Shown here: piece after piece, positions 25,203-34,745 of the stretch | Position numbering within the stretch: position 1 is the first letter of the stretch | Layout: the number at the start of each line of letters is the position of its first letter | Assembly: GCF_003515065.1 (NCBI RefSeq) | Contig: NZ_QXGH01000036.1 | Span: forward strand, 20,269 to 84,268 | Reading direction: 5' to 3' | DNA length: 64,000 nucleotides | DNA from: Nocardioides immobilis | GTDB taxonomy: Bacteria > Actinomycetota > Actinomycetes > Propionibacteriales > Nocardioidaceae | Translations under genes and position numbers: made by a program | The notes under the pieces: generated by a model | What the model was told of the DNA's origin: nothing | Database searches by the model: none | Seen by the model: only the letters and a program-made list of their open reading frames with translations

Positions 25203-27229
25203 TGGATGGGCATCTCCTCGTGGTCGGCCGGTGGGTTGAGTCCGTGCTCGCCGAGGTCGACGTTGATGCCCTCGGCCTCGCCGACGAGCTGGCCGATGGC
25301 CTCGGCGAGCTCGGCGGCCTTGAGCGGCAGGCCACGGACGTGGTTGTAGCCGATGGCGTCGACCAAGAACTCGGCACGGAGCATCTTGGAGAGCTGGCCG
25401 AGGTTCATCTCGGGGACGAGGACCTTGTCGTAGCCCTTCAGGATCTCGCCGAGGTCGGCCGGGAACGGGTTGAGGTGGCGCAGGTGGGTCTGCGCGACGT
25501 GGTAGCCGGCGCGCCGCACGCGGCGGCAGGCCGCGCCGATCGGGCCGTAGGTGGAGCCCCAGCCGATCACGAGCACCTTCGCCTGGCCCGACGCGTCGTC
25601 GACCTCCAGTGGCGGCAGCGACTTGGCGATCGCCTCGATCTTGGCCTGGCGGGTGCGGACCATCAGGTCGTGGTTGGCCGGGTCGTAGGAGATGTTGCCG
25701 TGACCCTCGCCCTTCTCCAGACCGCCGATCCGGTGCTCCAGACCCGCGGTGCCCGGGATCGCCCACGGCCGGGCCAGGGTCTCGGGGTCGCGCAGGTAGG
25801 GCCAGAACTCGTCCGGCTCGCCGTCCCCGCCGTTCTCGGCGGCAGCCAGAGCCTTGGCCGAGGCGTGGTTGGGCGCGGTCGCGAACGCCGGGTCGATCTC
25901 CGGCAGGTCGTCGACCGAGGGGATCAGCCACGGCTCGGAGCCGTTGGCGAGGTAGCCGTCGGAGAGCAGCATCACCGGCGTGCGGTAGGTGATCGCGATC
26001 CGCGCGGCCTCGACCGCGGCGGAGAAGCAGTCGCCGGGCGACTGCGGCGCGACGATCGGGACCGGCGCCTCGCCGTTGCGGCCGTACATCGCCTGGAGCA
26101 GGTCGGCCTGCTCGGTCTTGGTGGGCAGGCCGGTCGAGGGCCCGCCGCGCTGCACATCGATCACGAGCAGCGGGAGCTCGGTCATCACGGCCAGGCCGAC
26201 CGCCTCGGACTTCAGCGCGACGCCCGGGCCGGAGGTGGTGGTGACCCCGAGGGAGCCGGCGAACGACGCGCCGATCGCAGCACCGATGCCGGCGATCTCG
26301 TCCTCGGCCTGCAGCGTGGTCACGCCGAACGACTTGTGCTTGCTCAGCTCGTGGAGGATGTCGCTCGCGGGGGTGATCGGGTAGGACCCCAGGAACACCG
26401 GCAGCCCGGACCGGACACCGGCCGCGATCAGCCCGTACGACAGGGCCAGGTTGCCGGTGATGTTGCGGTAGGTGCCCTCGGGCAACTTGGCCGGCTTGAT
26501 CTCATAACGCACCACGAACGTCTCGGTGGTCTCACCGAAGTTCCAACCGGCCTTGAACGCGGTCAGGTTGGCGCCCAGGATGTCGGGGCTCTTCTTGAAC
26601 TTGTTCTCCAGGAACGTCGTGGTCGGCTCGGTCGGCCGGCCGTACATCCACGACAACAACCCGAGCGCGAACATGTTCTTCGCCCGCGCCGCGTCCTTGC
26701 GGGACAGGCCGTACTCCTTGACCGCCTCCACCGTCATCCCGGTCAGGTCCACGGTGTGCACCTGGAAGTCACCCAGCGGGTCGTTCGCGTCGCCGAGCAG
26801 GTCGAGCGGGTTGACGGCGTACCCGGCCTTGTCGAGGTTGCGCTTGGTGAAGTCGTGGGTGTCCACGATGATCGCCGCGCCCTTGGGCAGGTCACCCACG
26901 TTGGCCTTCAACGCGGCCGGGTTCATCGCCACCAGCACATCGGGACGATCACCCGCGGTCAGGATGTCGTGGTCAGCGAAGTGCACCTGGAACGACGACA
27001 CACCCGGCAGGGTGCCCTGAGGGGCACGGATCTCGGCAGGGAAGTTCGGCAGCGTCACCAGGTCGTTGCCGAACACCGACGACTCCTGCGTGAACCGGTC
27101 ACCGGTCAGCTGCATGCCGTCACCGGAGTCACCGGCGAACCGGATGATCACCCGATCGAGCTGCTTGACCAGACGGGAGCCATGGTCCGGCGTCTCGAGA
27201 GACGCCGGACCGACGAAGCTAGGAGGCAC
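25199..27229 (-). CDS. korA: 2-oxoacid:ferredoxin oxidoreductase alpha/gamma subunit (copy 1)
   Basis: A gamma-alpha fusion subunit of KOR, about 676 residues. The N-terminal gamma domain begins IIRFAGDSGDGMQLTGDR; the alpha domain shows SYPITPASDILHELSK and EDEIAGIGAAIGAS. The GTG at 27229 gives a 20-residue leader absent from copy 2 and has GGAAG about 13 bases upstream; no closer start in frame is obvious. It overlaps the upstream flavoprotein by 11 bp. From VKQLDRV on, protein and DNA are almost identical to 53279-55267. Confidence 0.9.
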   Translation of the reverse strand: MPPSFVGPASLETPDHGSRLVKQLDRVIIRFAGDSGDGMQLTGDRFTQESSVFGNDLVTLPNFPAEIRAPQGTLPGVSSFQVHFADHDILTAGDRPDVLVAMNPAALKANVGDLPKGAAIIVDTHDFTKRNLDKAGYAVNPLDLLGDANDPLGDFQVHTVDLTGMTVEAVKEYGLSRKDAARAKNMFALGLLSWMYGRPTEPTTTFLENKFKKSPDILGANLTAFKAGWNFGETTETFVVRYEIKPAKLPEGTYRNITGNLALSYGLIAAGVRSGLPVFLGSYPITPASDILHELSKHKSFGVTTLQAEDEIAGIGAAIGASFAGSLGVTTTSGPGVALKSEAVGLAVMTELPLLVIDVQRGGPSTGLPTKTEQADLLQAMYGRNGEAPVPIVAPQSPGDCFSAAVEAARIAITYRTPVMLLSDGYLANGSEPWLIPSVDDLPEIDPAFATAPNHASAKALAAAENGGDGEPDEFWPYLRDPETLARPWAIPGTAGLEHRIGGLEKGEGHGNISYDPANHDLMVRTRQAKIEAIAKSLPPLEVDDASGQAKVLVIGWGSTYGPIGAACRRVRRAGYHVAQTHLRHLNPFPADLGEILKGYDKVLVPEMNLGQLSKMLRAEFLVDAIGYNHVRGLPLKAAELAEAIGQLVGEAEGINVDLGEHGLNPPADHEEMPIQ

Positions 27230-28700
27230 TGTTCGCCGCGCTTCCTGTCAACACCCCTGCTGCGGCAGCCGCGCCCGCGCGGCGTCCGGAGCTGATCGCC
27301 CACGAGAGCGGGGTGCCGAAGTGGTGCTCGTCGAACCCGACCCATCCGCTGGTCAGCGAGCCTGCGGCGTAGAGACCGGGAATCGGCCGACCCTCGTCGT
27401 CGAGAACCCGCAGCTCACGGTCGACCACGACAGGCCCGGCCGTGTCGACCATCAGCGGTCGGAACCGCAGCGCGTAGAAGGGAGCCTTCCGTAGCGGAAC
27501 GAGAAGCGAGGGATCCTTGGCCCACACGGCGTCCCGCCCTTCGTCGCAGGATGCGTTGTAAGTCGCGACCGTCGCCGCAAGCACGTCGGGATCGCTTCCG
27601 ATCCACTCCGCGATCTCTGCCCAGTCATCAGCAGCCGTGCACCACTCCGAGTTCGACGGATCGGACAGCTGATCCCGAAGCGTCGCCCGATAGCCCTCGG
27701 CGGTCCAGGTGCCGGGGTTTTCCTCACCCGGGCGGAGCTCGACCTCGAACGGGTTCGGAGTGTCGATGATCTGCTGGATCAGCGCGTCGTCGAACAGCGC
27801 GAAGCCGGACATCCCCGGCTGCTTCACCAACGCGTTGGCGCTGGCATTGATGAATCCCTGTGACTCGTCAAGAAATCGCTTGCCCCGCTGGTTGACCCAC
27901 AACGAGCGCGGCTCCGTCGAGCCCCTGTTCGGCATGTTCTTCTTCGTCTTGAAGCTGTAGCAGTTCTCCTTCAGGAGAGCAGTCGGGCCGGTCAACGCCG
28001 CGCCGACACCAGCAGCGAGAGGGATGCCGTCGCCAGTGAGCGGCTTGGCATCGGTCCAGTAGATGTCCTCGTCATAGATGTCAGCGAAGTGCTCGTTGAG
28101 CAGGTCGACGTTGCCGGTGAAGCCTCCCGTCGAGAGGAGCACTGCACGCGTCTGGATGGTGACCGGACCGTCGGGAGTGTCGAGCATGACGGCGGAGACT
28201 CCAGAGGAGGAGTCACCGACCAGTCCCGTGACAGAGGCACGAACAATCACCCTTCCCCCGAGGTCCTCGACGCGTTGCTTCATCAAGTCGGTCACCCGCA
28301 CGAAGCTGCCAGGGTGGTTGGCCCATCCGCTCGGCTCCACGCCGAGGTCCTTGCCCTGCATCGCGCGATACGCCACGCCGATGCTCTCCAACCAGGCCAC
28401 CGACGCATCCGCCTCATCGATCCACAGCCGGACCAGTTCCGGATCAACACCGTCGAAGTGGTGGTAGGCCATCGTCGTGCGAAACACTTCGTCGGGCTCG
28501 TGCTCAAGGCCAGCGGCACGCTGAGGGCCACTGTTCACAGCGAAGAGGAAGCCCCCAGACATCGCGGCATTGCCGCCGACGCGCGATCTCTTCTCGAGCA
28601 CGATGACCTGCTTGAGCCCCGACTCCAGTGCCGTGAGGGCCGCGGGCAAGCCCGCTCCCCCGGCGCCGATCACGACCAAGTCAACGGGAGGCTGGTCCAT
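27219..28700 (-). CDS. FAD-binding dehydrogenase, KstD/fumarate-reductase-like
   Basis: A 493-residue flavoprotein. GAGGAG at 12-17 binds FAD, followed by VLEKRSRVGGNAAMSGG as in the FAD_binding_2 family (3-ketosteroid delta-1-dehydrogenase, fumarate reductase, urocanate reductase). The C-terminal FAD segment is IPGLYAAGSLTSGWVGFDEHH. It probably adds or removes a carbon-carbon double bond next to a carbonyl. It is in the ABC-transporter/KOR operon, overlapping the NTF2-like gene by 1 bp. Substrate and direction are not deducible. Confidence 0.82.
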   Translation of the reverse strand: MDQPPVDLVVIGAGGAGLPAALTALESGLKQVIVLEKRSRVGGNAAMSGGFLFAVNSGPQRAAGLEHEPDEVFRTTMAYHHFDGVDPELVRLWIDEADASVAWLESIGVAYRAMQGKDLGVEPSGWANHPGSFVRVTDLMKQRVEDLGGRVIVRASVTGLVGDSSSGVSAVMLDTPDGPVTIQTRAVLLSTGGFTGNVDLLNEHFADIYDEDIYWTDAKPLTGDGIPLAAGVGAALTGPTALLKENCYSFKTKKNMPNRGSTEPRSLWVNQRGKRFLDESQGFINASANALVKQPGMSGFALFDDALIQQIIDTPNPFEVELRPGEENPGTWTAEGYRATLRDQLSDPSNSEWCTAADDWAEIAEWIGSDPDVLAATVATYNASCDEGRDAVWAKDPSLLVPLRKAPFYALRFRPLMVDTAGPVVVDRELRVLDDEGRPIPGLYAAGSLTSGWVGFDEHHFGTPLSWAISSGRRAGAAAAAGVLTGSAANSAS

Positions 28701-29413
28701 CAGCGCTCGCCCACTTCCGCAGTCTCGTTCTTCCGCTGTACGCGCGCCGGGACGGCCGCGTAGCTGGTCGCCTCGTCGAAGGTGTCGTACGGCACCGGCG
28801 GCTCGGGCTGGTAGGCAGGCTCGACATCAACGGCGTAGGGCTGGTTGAACGTAACGGGACGATCCGGCGGGTACATGCCCGGCAGCGTCTCGCCGAGCGG
28901 CGGAAAGTGCGACGGCCGGTTGATCGAGGAGTCGACCCAGTCCTGGTCGTACGGGGTCCGGAACGTGGTGAGGACGTGCAAGTGCCAGATCCTCCATTCG
29001 CCGTTCTCGAGGACGAAGTCGACCGAGTAGCGCCCCCACGACCAGTGCGGGATCGGGGGTCCCTCCGGCATAGGGAACGTCTCGTGCCCAGGCGACATCC
29101 ACACACCCTTGGCGGTCTTGCGATCACGTGCGATCTCGACAACGCCGGTCGTCAACGTGTGCTCGATCATCATTCCCGGCTCGACCGGCGGAGCGCCGTC
29201 GACGTATGCCTTGCGGATCGATTCGATGCCGACCCACATCCCCCAGTCCTCCGGTTCGAAGGTCGGGTCGGGTGTTTCCTTGACCCAGCATTCGTCGAGC
29301 TCGCGCGCATGCATGCCCGCAGAGTGGATGTAGGCGCGACGGGCCATCAGCTGGTTGATCGCCTCGATGTCCTCGAGACGCTGGACGCGCTCTTCCAGGG
29401 TCATGTCAGTCAT
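28700..29413 (-). CDS. SnoaL-like (NTF2-fold) protein
   Basis: 237 residues. The N-terminus EERVQRLEDIEAINQLMARRAYIHSAG is the usual start of the SnoaL_4/bile-acid 7-alpha-dehydratase-like group, and EIARDRKTAKGVWMSPGHE with DFVLENGEWRIWHLHVLTTF gives the core sheet. The last 60 residues are a Pro/acidic tail. Start codon could be 29413 or the ATG three codons later. It overlaps the ABC ATPase by 4 bp. Likely works with the flavoprotein next to it on the imported substrate; that role is inference. Confidence 0.75.
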   Translation of the reverse strand: MTDMTLEERVQRLEDIEAINQLMARRAYIHSAGMHARELDECWVKETPDPTFEPEDWGMWVGIESIRKAYVDGAPPVEPGMMIEHTLTTGVVEIARDRKTAKGVWMSPGHETFPMPEGPPIPHWSWGRYSVDFVLENGEWRIWHLHVLTTFRTPYDQDWVDSSINRPSHFPPLGETLPGMYPPDRPVTFNQPYAVDVEPAYQPEPPVPYDTFDEATSYAAVPARVQRKNETAEVGER

Positions 29414-30423
29414 GCGGTTTCGTTTCTCCTATTTTCGGGGTTGGGTGCTAGATCGGCGTCGTACAGGTGACAGGCCACTGTGCGATCGCCTACTGCGTTG
29501 TCCTTCGGGCGACTGGTCCAGCAGGCCGAGAACGCCTCCGGGCAGCGGGGTGCGAACGGACAGCCGACTTCCGGGACTTCCTGGCTGACCTCCACGGTGG
29601 AGGCCGCGAGCGCCTCCACTCGCCGCCGCCGCCGCTCACGCTGGGCAGCCGGGTCGGGCACGGGTGAGGACAGTTCGAGGGCGCGCGTGTACGGGTGCAG
29701 CGGACTTGCGAGGATCGCTCGGCATGGCCCCTGCTCCATGACGCGGCCCTGGTACAGGACAACCACGCGATGGGCGATCGCCGCCACCACGGCAAGGTCG
29801 TGGGCGATGAAGAGGACGGCCATGCGGCGCTCCGCGCTCAGGCTGCCGAGCAGTTCGAGCATCCGGGCCTGGGTGACCACGTCGAGCGCGCTCGTCGCCT
29901 CGTCGCAGATCACGAGATCGGGGTCGACCGAGATCGCCCGAGCGATCGCGATTCGTTGCCTCTGGCCGCCCGAGAACGCCGACGGATACCGATGCATGGC
30001 GTCGGCCGGGAGGCCGACCCGGAGCAGCAGTTCCCGGATCTTCGAGTTGGCCGCGTCTGCGCTCATGCCACCGTGCATCTCCAGAGGTTCGCTCAGGATG
30101 CTGCCGACGGTGCGGGCAGGATTGAGTGAGCTGAAGGGATCCTGGAAGACGACCTGGAGGACGCGGCCGCTACTGCGGCTGCCGGCACGTTCATGGGTCA
30201 CGTCGCGACCGCCGAAGCGGATCGATCCGGCAGTTGACTTCGTGAGGCCCAGAAGGGCTCGCCCCAACGTGGACTTGCCCGATCCGGACTCGCCGACGAC
30301 GCCGACGATCTCACCGCTGTTCAAGCCTAGGCTCACGCCGTCGACGGCGCGGACACTGCTGGAACGCCAGCTCTTCCGATAGGTGACAGCTAGCTCTTCG
30401 ACTGCCAGTAGAGGTTCAGTCAT
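29410..30423 (-). CDS. Peptide-type ABC transporter ATPase (DppF/OppF-like)
   Basis: 337 residues: Walker A GESGSGKST, signature FSGGQRQRIAIARA, Walker B LVICDEATSALD, and the oligopeptide/dipeptide C-terminal cysteine motif CPFAPRCPEA. The ATG at 30423 overlaps the fused permease-ATPase stop by 4 bp and starts at the conserved domain; longer upstream frames were rejected. It pairs with the ATPase half of the fused protein to drive import. Substrate is unknown; family 5 systems also move non-peptide organic compounds. Confidence 0.9.
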   Translation of the reverse strand: MTEPLLAVEELAVTYRKSWRSSSVRAVDGVSLGLNSGEIVGVVGESGSGKSTLGRALLGLTKSTAGSIRFGGRDVTHERAGSRSSGRVLQVVFQDPFSSLNPARTVGSILSEPLEMHGGMSADAANSKIRELLLRVGLPADAMHRYPSAFSGGQRQRIAIARAISVDPDLVICDEATSALDVVTQARMLELLGSLSAERRMAVLFIAHDLAVVAAIAHRVVVLYQGRVMEQGPCRAILASPLHPYTRALELSSPVPDPAAQRERRRRRVEALAASTVEVSQEVPEVGCPFAPRCPEAFSACWTSRPKDNAVGDRTVACHLYDADLAPNPENRRNETA

Positions 30424-32189
30424 GTCGCCTTCCGCTCCCGCCCCAGCGAGGTGATCTCGTTGCTGTCGTTGAGCCTCGGAGTGGCTTGGATGAGCTGCCT
30501 GCTGTAGGCGTGTTCGGGTGCCGTCAGCACCTTCTCCGTGGTGCCTTCCTCGACGATCCTGCCGTCGGCCATCACCGCGACCCGGTCGCACAGGTCGGCG
30601 ACCACCCCTAGGTCATGGCTCACGAGCAGCAAGGTCATCGAACGCTCGCTCTGGAGTCGGCGTAGAAGGTCGAGGATTTCCGCCTGCACGGTCACGTCGA
30701 GTGCCGTCGTCGGCTCGTCAGCGACCAGGATCTGCGGTTCGCCGCTGAGGGCCAAGGCGATCGATACGCGCTGGGCGATTCCTCCCGATAGCTGGTGGGG
30801 GTATTGGGTTGCGACGACATCCGGTGTGCGTAGACCCACCTCACGGAGAAGGTCGCGTGCCGTGCGGGATGCGGCCTTTCGTGAGAGGCCTCGACGGAGG
30901 CGGAGCAGTTCGCGCAGTTGCGATCCGACCGTGAAGCATGGATCGAGTGCGACCATTGGTTCCTGGGAGATGAGCCCGATCTTGTGCCGGCGCACCTCGC
31001 GAAGACCGGACTCACCCAGGGCAAGCAGATCCTGCCCGTCGAGCAAGATCTGACCCGCGAGAACGCGGCCGGGGGGCGGTACGAGTCCGAGAACGGCAAG
31101 GGCGGTCGTCGTCTTCCCGGATCCGGACTCACCCACCAGACCGAAGGCCTCCCCTTTCCTCACCGCGAGGCTCACGCCGGCGACTGCGAGCGCTTCGTCT
31201 GCAGCGCCGAAGGCGATCTGGAGGTCCTCGATGACGAGTGCCGACTGGTTTGCGATATCGCCGTCAGCGAGTCGGAGTGGCCTTGTCGCCGGGGACGCGT
31301 CAGCGTTCGCATGAGCAGCGCGGCGATCCTTGCGGGGCCGCGGTGCCGACCTGGGACGCCGATGGCCCGTGAGTCCCCGAAGGATGGCAAACCCGACAAG
31401 ATTGAGCGCCAGCACAGTGCTGGTCAGCGCGAACCCAACCGGGACCATCATCCACGGGTTGACGTACATGTTGTGTGCCGCGGTCAGCGTCAGCTGCCCC
31501 CAGCTGGGCGTCTCGGGCGAGAACCCGAGGCCCAGGAATGACAGGGAGGTGAGGAACAGGAACGTCCCGCTGTACTGGATGAAGGTTTGAACGGTCAGAG
31601 GCCCGGCGAGGTTGGGCAGAATGTGCCGGGCGAGGATTCGTCGACGTGGCAGGCGCGAGACGAGCGCGGCGTCGACGTACGGCATGCTCCTGGCGCCTGC
31701 CGTTGCGTTCCGGGCGACGCGGTACGTCACGCCGCTGGTGAGGACGCCGAACACGATGGCCATGAGCGTGATGTTGTTGTCTGTGACCGCTGCGACGGCC
31801 AGGACGACCACGAGGCCAGGCATCGCAAACAGGACGTCAGCTGCAAAATTGGCCAGGGTGTCGACAGGCCCTCGCAGGTAACCGGCCAGGAGTCCAACGG
31901 GCACGCCAATGAGCACCGAGACCCCGACGGGGATCAGCGCGGTCACGAGGAGGCCTGAACCGCCGTGTAGCAAGCGGGAGAGGACATCGCGGCCGAGATC
32001 GTCGGTTCCGAGCCAGTATTCGCTGGTCGGTCCGCTCAGCGTTGTGGAGAGGTCCTGCGCCAGCGGGTCATGCGGTGAAAGCCAGCCCGCGCAGGCGCAA
32101 GCCAGCGAGATCACCACCAGCCAGCCGAGGCTGATGGCGGCCACCGGCCGGGTAACCGCACGGCGGATGGCGTCGCCCTGCGCGGTCAC
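30420..32189 (-). CDS. Fused ABC permease (DppC-like) and ATPase (DppD-like)
   Basis: A 589-residue frame joining two usually separate proteins. Residues 1 to about 285 are a DppC-type permease: WLGTDDLGRDVLSRLLHGG and the coupling-helix region AALVSRLPRRRILARHILPN. A linker rich in Arg/Ala leads to an ATPase (about 315-589) with Walker A GESGSGKTT, signature LSGGIAQRVSIALAL and Walker B ILVADEPTTALD. No internal frame break is seen. Overlaps its neighbours by 4 bp each. Such permease-ATPase fusions are known in peptide importers but uncommon. Confidence 0.88.
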   Translation of the reverse strand: MTAQGDAIRRAVTRPVAAISLGWLVVISLACACAGWLSPHDPLAQDLSTTLSGPTSEYWLGTDDLGRDVLSRLLHGGSGLLVTALIPVGVSVLIGVPVGLLAGYLRGPVDTLANFAADVLFAMPGLVVVLAVAAVTDNNITLMAIVFGVLTSGVTYRVARNATAGARSMPYVDAALVSRLPRRRILARHILPNLAGPLTVQTFIQYSGTFLFLTSLSFLGLGFSPETPSWGQLTLTAAHNMYVNPWMMVPVGFALTSTVLALNLVGFAILRGLTGHRRPRSAPRPRKDRRAAHANADASPATRPLRLADGDIANQSALVIEDLQIAFGAADEALAVAGVSLAVRKGEAFGLVGESGSGKTTTALAVLGLVPPPGRVLAGQILLDGQDLLALGESGLREVRRHKIGLISQEPMVALDPCFTVGSQLRELLRLRRGLSRKAASRTARDLLREVGLRTPDVVATQYPHQLSGGIAQRVSIALALSGEPQILVADEPTTALDVTVQAEILDLLRRLQSERSMTLLLVSHDLGVVADLCDRVAVMADGRIVEEGTTEKVLTAPEHAYSRQLIQATPRLNDSNEITSLGRERKAT

Positions 32190-33127
32190 GTGAGCCTCAC
32201 CCGCGGATTGAGCGCTGCCACGATCAAGTCGGTCACCAGGTTGGCAACGACAACAACGAGGCAGAACATCAGAACGGCCCCCTGCACAAGGGGCAGATCA
32301 TGGATGCGGACCGCTGTGAGCATCAGGGTCCCCACACCCGGCAAACCGAAGATCGATTCCACGACGACCACTGCCCCGAGCGCGAAGACGAACCCGATGC
32401 TGGCGACGGTGACGATCGGACCGCTCGCGTTCCGAAGGACGTGCTTGCCGAGGATCCGCCACCTCGGGAGCCCAGCCGCGATCAGGGTGCGGACGTACTC
32501 CCGGGACAGTTGATCAGCCACGGCGTCACGGGTCTGGAATGCCACCTGGCCAACCCCCGCGAGGCCGACCGCGATCGTCGGCAGGATCAGATGCGCGAAC
32601 CAGTCCGTCGGCGACGAAGCAACCGGCACGTACCCAGTCGCCGGCAGCACAGGAACCTTGATCGCGAAGATGAGCACGAGGACCGCGGCGAGCCAGAAGT
32701 TCGGGATCGACATCGAGATGCTGCCGAACCACTGGACGAAGGCATCAGCCACACCGCCGCGGACTGCGGCCAACATGCCGAGCGTCACCCCCACGACCAG
32801 CGTGAAGATGGTCGCCAGGAGAGCGACCGACACCGTGACAGGCATAGCTCGCGACAAGGAGGTGAGGGTCGATTCGTTCGTCACGAACGATGTCCCGAGA
32901 TCTCCGTGCAGCAGGTCGCCGAACCACGACAGGAAGCGATCAATCAGCGGGCGATCCAAGCCGAGCTCGTGGTGCAGGTCAGAAACCTGCTTCGAGGTGG
33001 CGCCGGATCCGAGGAGGAACGCCGCCGGATCCCCGGGGACCAGCTCGACCAGGAAGTAGGTCATCGTGGCGACGATCGCCATGATCGGCACACTGAGCGC
33101 CAATCGGACGGATGCCAACCTCAACAT
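32186..33127 (-). CDS. Peptide-type ABC transporter permease (DppB-like)
   Basis: 313 residues with about six membrane segments. Landmarks are LVPGDPAAFLLG after the first helix, the long cytoplasmic coupling region REYVRTLIAAGLPRWRILGKH and the C-terminal LVTDLIVAALNPRVR. It forms the channel together with the permease half of the fused protein. It begins three bases after the solute-binding protein and overlaps the fused gene by 4 bp. Confidence 0.9.
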   Translation of the reverse strand: MLRLASVRLALSVPIMAIVATMTYFLVELVPGDPAAFLLGSGATSKQVSDLHHELGLDRPLIDRFLSWFGDLLHGDLGTSFVTNESTLTSLSRAMPVTVSVALLATIFTLVVGVTLGMLAAVRGGVADAFVQWFGSISMSIPNFWLAAVLVLIFAIKVPVLPATGYVPVASSPTDWFAHLILPTIAVGLAGVGQVAFQTRDAVADQLSREYVRTLIAAGLPRWRILGKHVLRNASGPIVTVASIGFVFALGAVVVVESIFGLPGVGTLMLTAVRIHDLPLVQGAVLMFCLVVVVANLVTDLIVAALNPRVRLT

Positions 33128-33130
33128 GAC

Positions 33131-34675
33131 TCAACCCTGGGCGGGAGTGAGGTTGTACAGCGCCGGCGCACCTGCTCGCCTGGGCTCCACCACGTCGACC
33201 ACGTCCGGGTTGTAACCGTGCAGCTGGCTGGTGAGCGCCGGCACCACGAACCACGACTGCTCGGCGGCATGCACTGCCAGTGCGCGGTAGATCTGCTCCT
33301 GCTCGTCACCCGTCGCAGTCACAGCTTCAGCGAGCATCGAGTCGACCGTCGGGTCCACGTGCCTGAGGGGGTTGAAGGTCGCCGTCGCAGTCATGGACGA
33401 GGATACGTCTGTGAAGGGAAGACCAGTCACACCTTGGAGCGTCACCGCAGCAGCCCACTTGCCGGACATGACCTCTTCGGGGAAGTCAGTCAAGTGGTCG
33501 TTCAGGCTGACGTCGATACCGACCTCGCGAAGGTATCCCGCAAGAGCCTGAGCCAGTCGGTCCCACTTGGGGTTGTTCAAGACCTCCAACTCGAAACCGT
33601 CCTCGTAGCCCGCATCAGCCAGCAGCTCCTTGGCCTTCTCGGGGTCGTACGGGTAGGTCGAGTCCAACTCCTCGGTGTAGCCGGCACTATCGGAGCTGAA
33701 CGGCGTCGAGGCGTTGACCTCGCCGAATCCATCAAGAACCTCTTCAAAGATGGTCTCTCGATCGATCGCATAGTTCATCGCCTGGCGCACGCGAACATCG
33801 CCCAGCGGCTCGACAATCGTTCCCTCGAGGTCGAAGATCGTCAGTCCGAAGAACGCGCTCGGCGAACCCACAGCAGTCTCCCATCCACTGATCTCAGTGT
33901 CGGGCTGAACGATCTTGTAGTCGATCTGCCCGCTACGCGCCGCATTGTCCGCTGCCGTCGCATCGTTGAAGAGCGAGATCGTCAACTCCTCGAAACGGTC
34001 CCACTCCCCCGCGGCCCAGTAGTCGGGATTCTCGGTGAACACATACGTCTGGTTCGCCGTCGACTGCGACTCGTCGAACTCGTAGGGCCCGCTGCCCGCC
34101 GCGTCGAACGTCAGGCTCTCCGGGTCCTTGAGCGCTTCCGGGCTCACCATCCAGCCGGCCTGCTGGGAGAATCCGTAGGGAAGGTCGGGACTCGGAACCG
34201 TGAGGTTGAACTGAACAGTCGACTCATCGACCGCCTCGACGCTTTCGATGATGCTCAGGAAACCGAGTGCGGCGAAGTTCGACGGGGTGGCGGTCTTGCC
34301 GTACTCGATGTTCGCGACGACGGCCTCGGCGTTGAATGACGCACCGTCGGTGAAGGTGACATCGTCACGCAACTCCATCACGAGCGTCTGCGGGTCCGTG
34401 TACTCCCACGAGGTGGCCAACCAGGGGACAGGGTTACCTTCGGCGTCGAGGTGGGTCAGCGTGTCGTAGGTCGCCTGTGCGACGTACTGACTGATCTGCG
34501 CCTTCCACGGGTCCATCGTGTTGCCCGTCGGCTCGGCCGCCAGCGTGAATGAGGCGCCGTCGCCACCGCTGCCATCCCCCTCACCCACGCCACACGAAGA
34601 GCTGGCGGACACCACGATCAACGCGATGGTTGCCGAGACGATCGCCCTTCTCCTGGGAAGGAACAACGAACGCAT
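33131..34675 (-). CDS. Family 5 extracellular solute-binding lipoprotein
   Basis: 514 residues, first gene of the nine-gene operon. The N-terminus has a twin-basic start, a hydrophobic stretch and Cys28 (SASSSCGVG) as a slightly atypical lipobox, so membrane anchoring is likely. The mature part follows the SBP_bac_5 fold: LDAEGNPVPWLATSWEYTDP, DVTFTDGASFNAEAV, and YPYDPEKAKELLADAGY. AGGAGG lies before the ATG. It should bind the substrate of the adjacent importer; ligand unknown. Confidence 0.88.
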   Translation of the reverse strand: MRSLFLPRRRAIVSATIALIVVSASSSCGVGEGDGSGGDGASFTLAAEPTGNTMDPWKAQISQYVAQATYDTLTHLDAEGNPVPWLATSWEYTDPQTLVMELRDDVTFTDGASFNAEAVVANIEYGKTATPSNFAALGFLSIIESVEAVDESTVQFNLTVPSPDLPYGFSQQAGWMVSPEALKDPESLTFDAAGSGPYEFDESQSTANQTYVFTENPDYWAAGEWDRFEELTISLFNDATAADNAARSGQIDYKIVQPDTEISGWETAVGSPSAFFGLTIFDLEGTIVEPLGDVRVRQAMNYAIDRETIFEEVLDGFGEVNASTPFSSDSAGYTEELDSTYPYDPEKAKELLADAGYEDGFELEVLNNPKWDRLAQALAGYLREVGIDVSLNDHLTDFPEEVMSGKWAAAVTLQGVTGLPFTDVSSSMTATATFNPLRHVDPTVDSMLAEAVTATGDEQEQIYRALAVHAAEQSWFVVPALTSQLHGYNPDVVDVVEPRRAGAPALYNLTPAQG

Positions 34676-34745
34676 GACGCCTCCTGGACGGTCAAACCAC
34701 TAACGAGAGTTGAGAATGTGAACTACTGAATGACATCGTTCGGGT

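Larger units (their letters stand above)
23767..27169 (-). repeat. Large inverted duplication, arm 1 (korA-korB)
   Basis: The korA and korB coding DNA here, apart from the ferredoxin gene at 24873-25202, is nearly identical base by base to 53298-56370 on the other strand. Long runs agree even at third codon positions, so the copies are recent or kept alike by gene conversion. Confidence 0.9.

Noticed and set aside
25202..27295. 697-codon plus-strand frame opposite korA copy 1
   Set aside because: High-GC antisense shadow: it is rich in Gly, Val, Arg, Asp and Leu repeats, has no domain, and the minus-strand korA is certain.
32300..34339. 679-codon plus-strand frame opposite the transporter genes
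   Set aside because: Arg/Glu/His-rich with no domain; the opposite genes have all family motifs.
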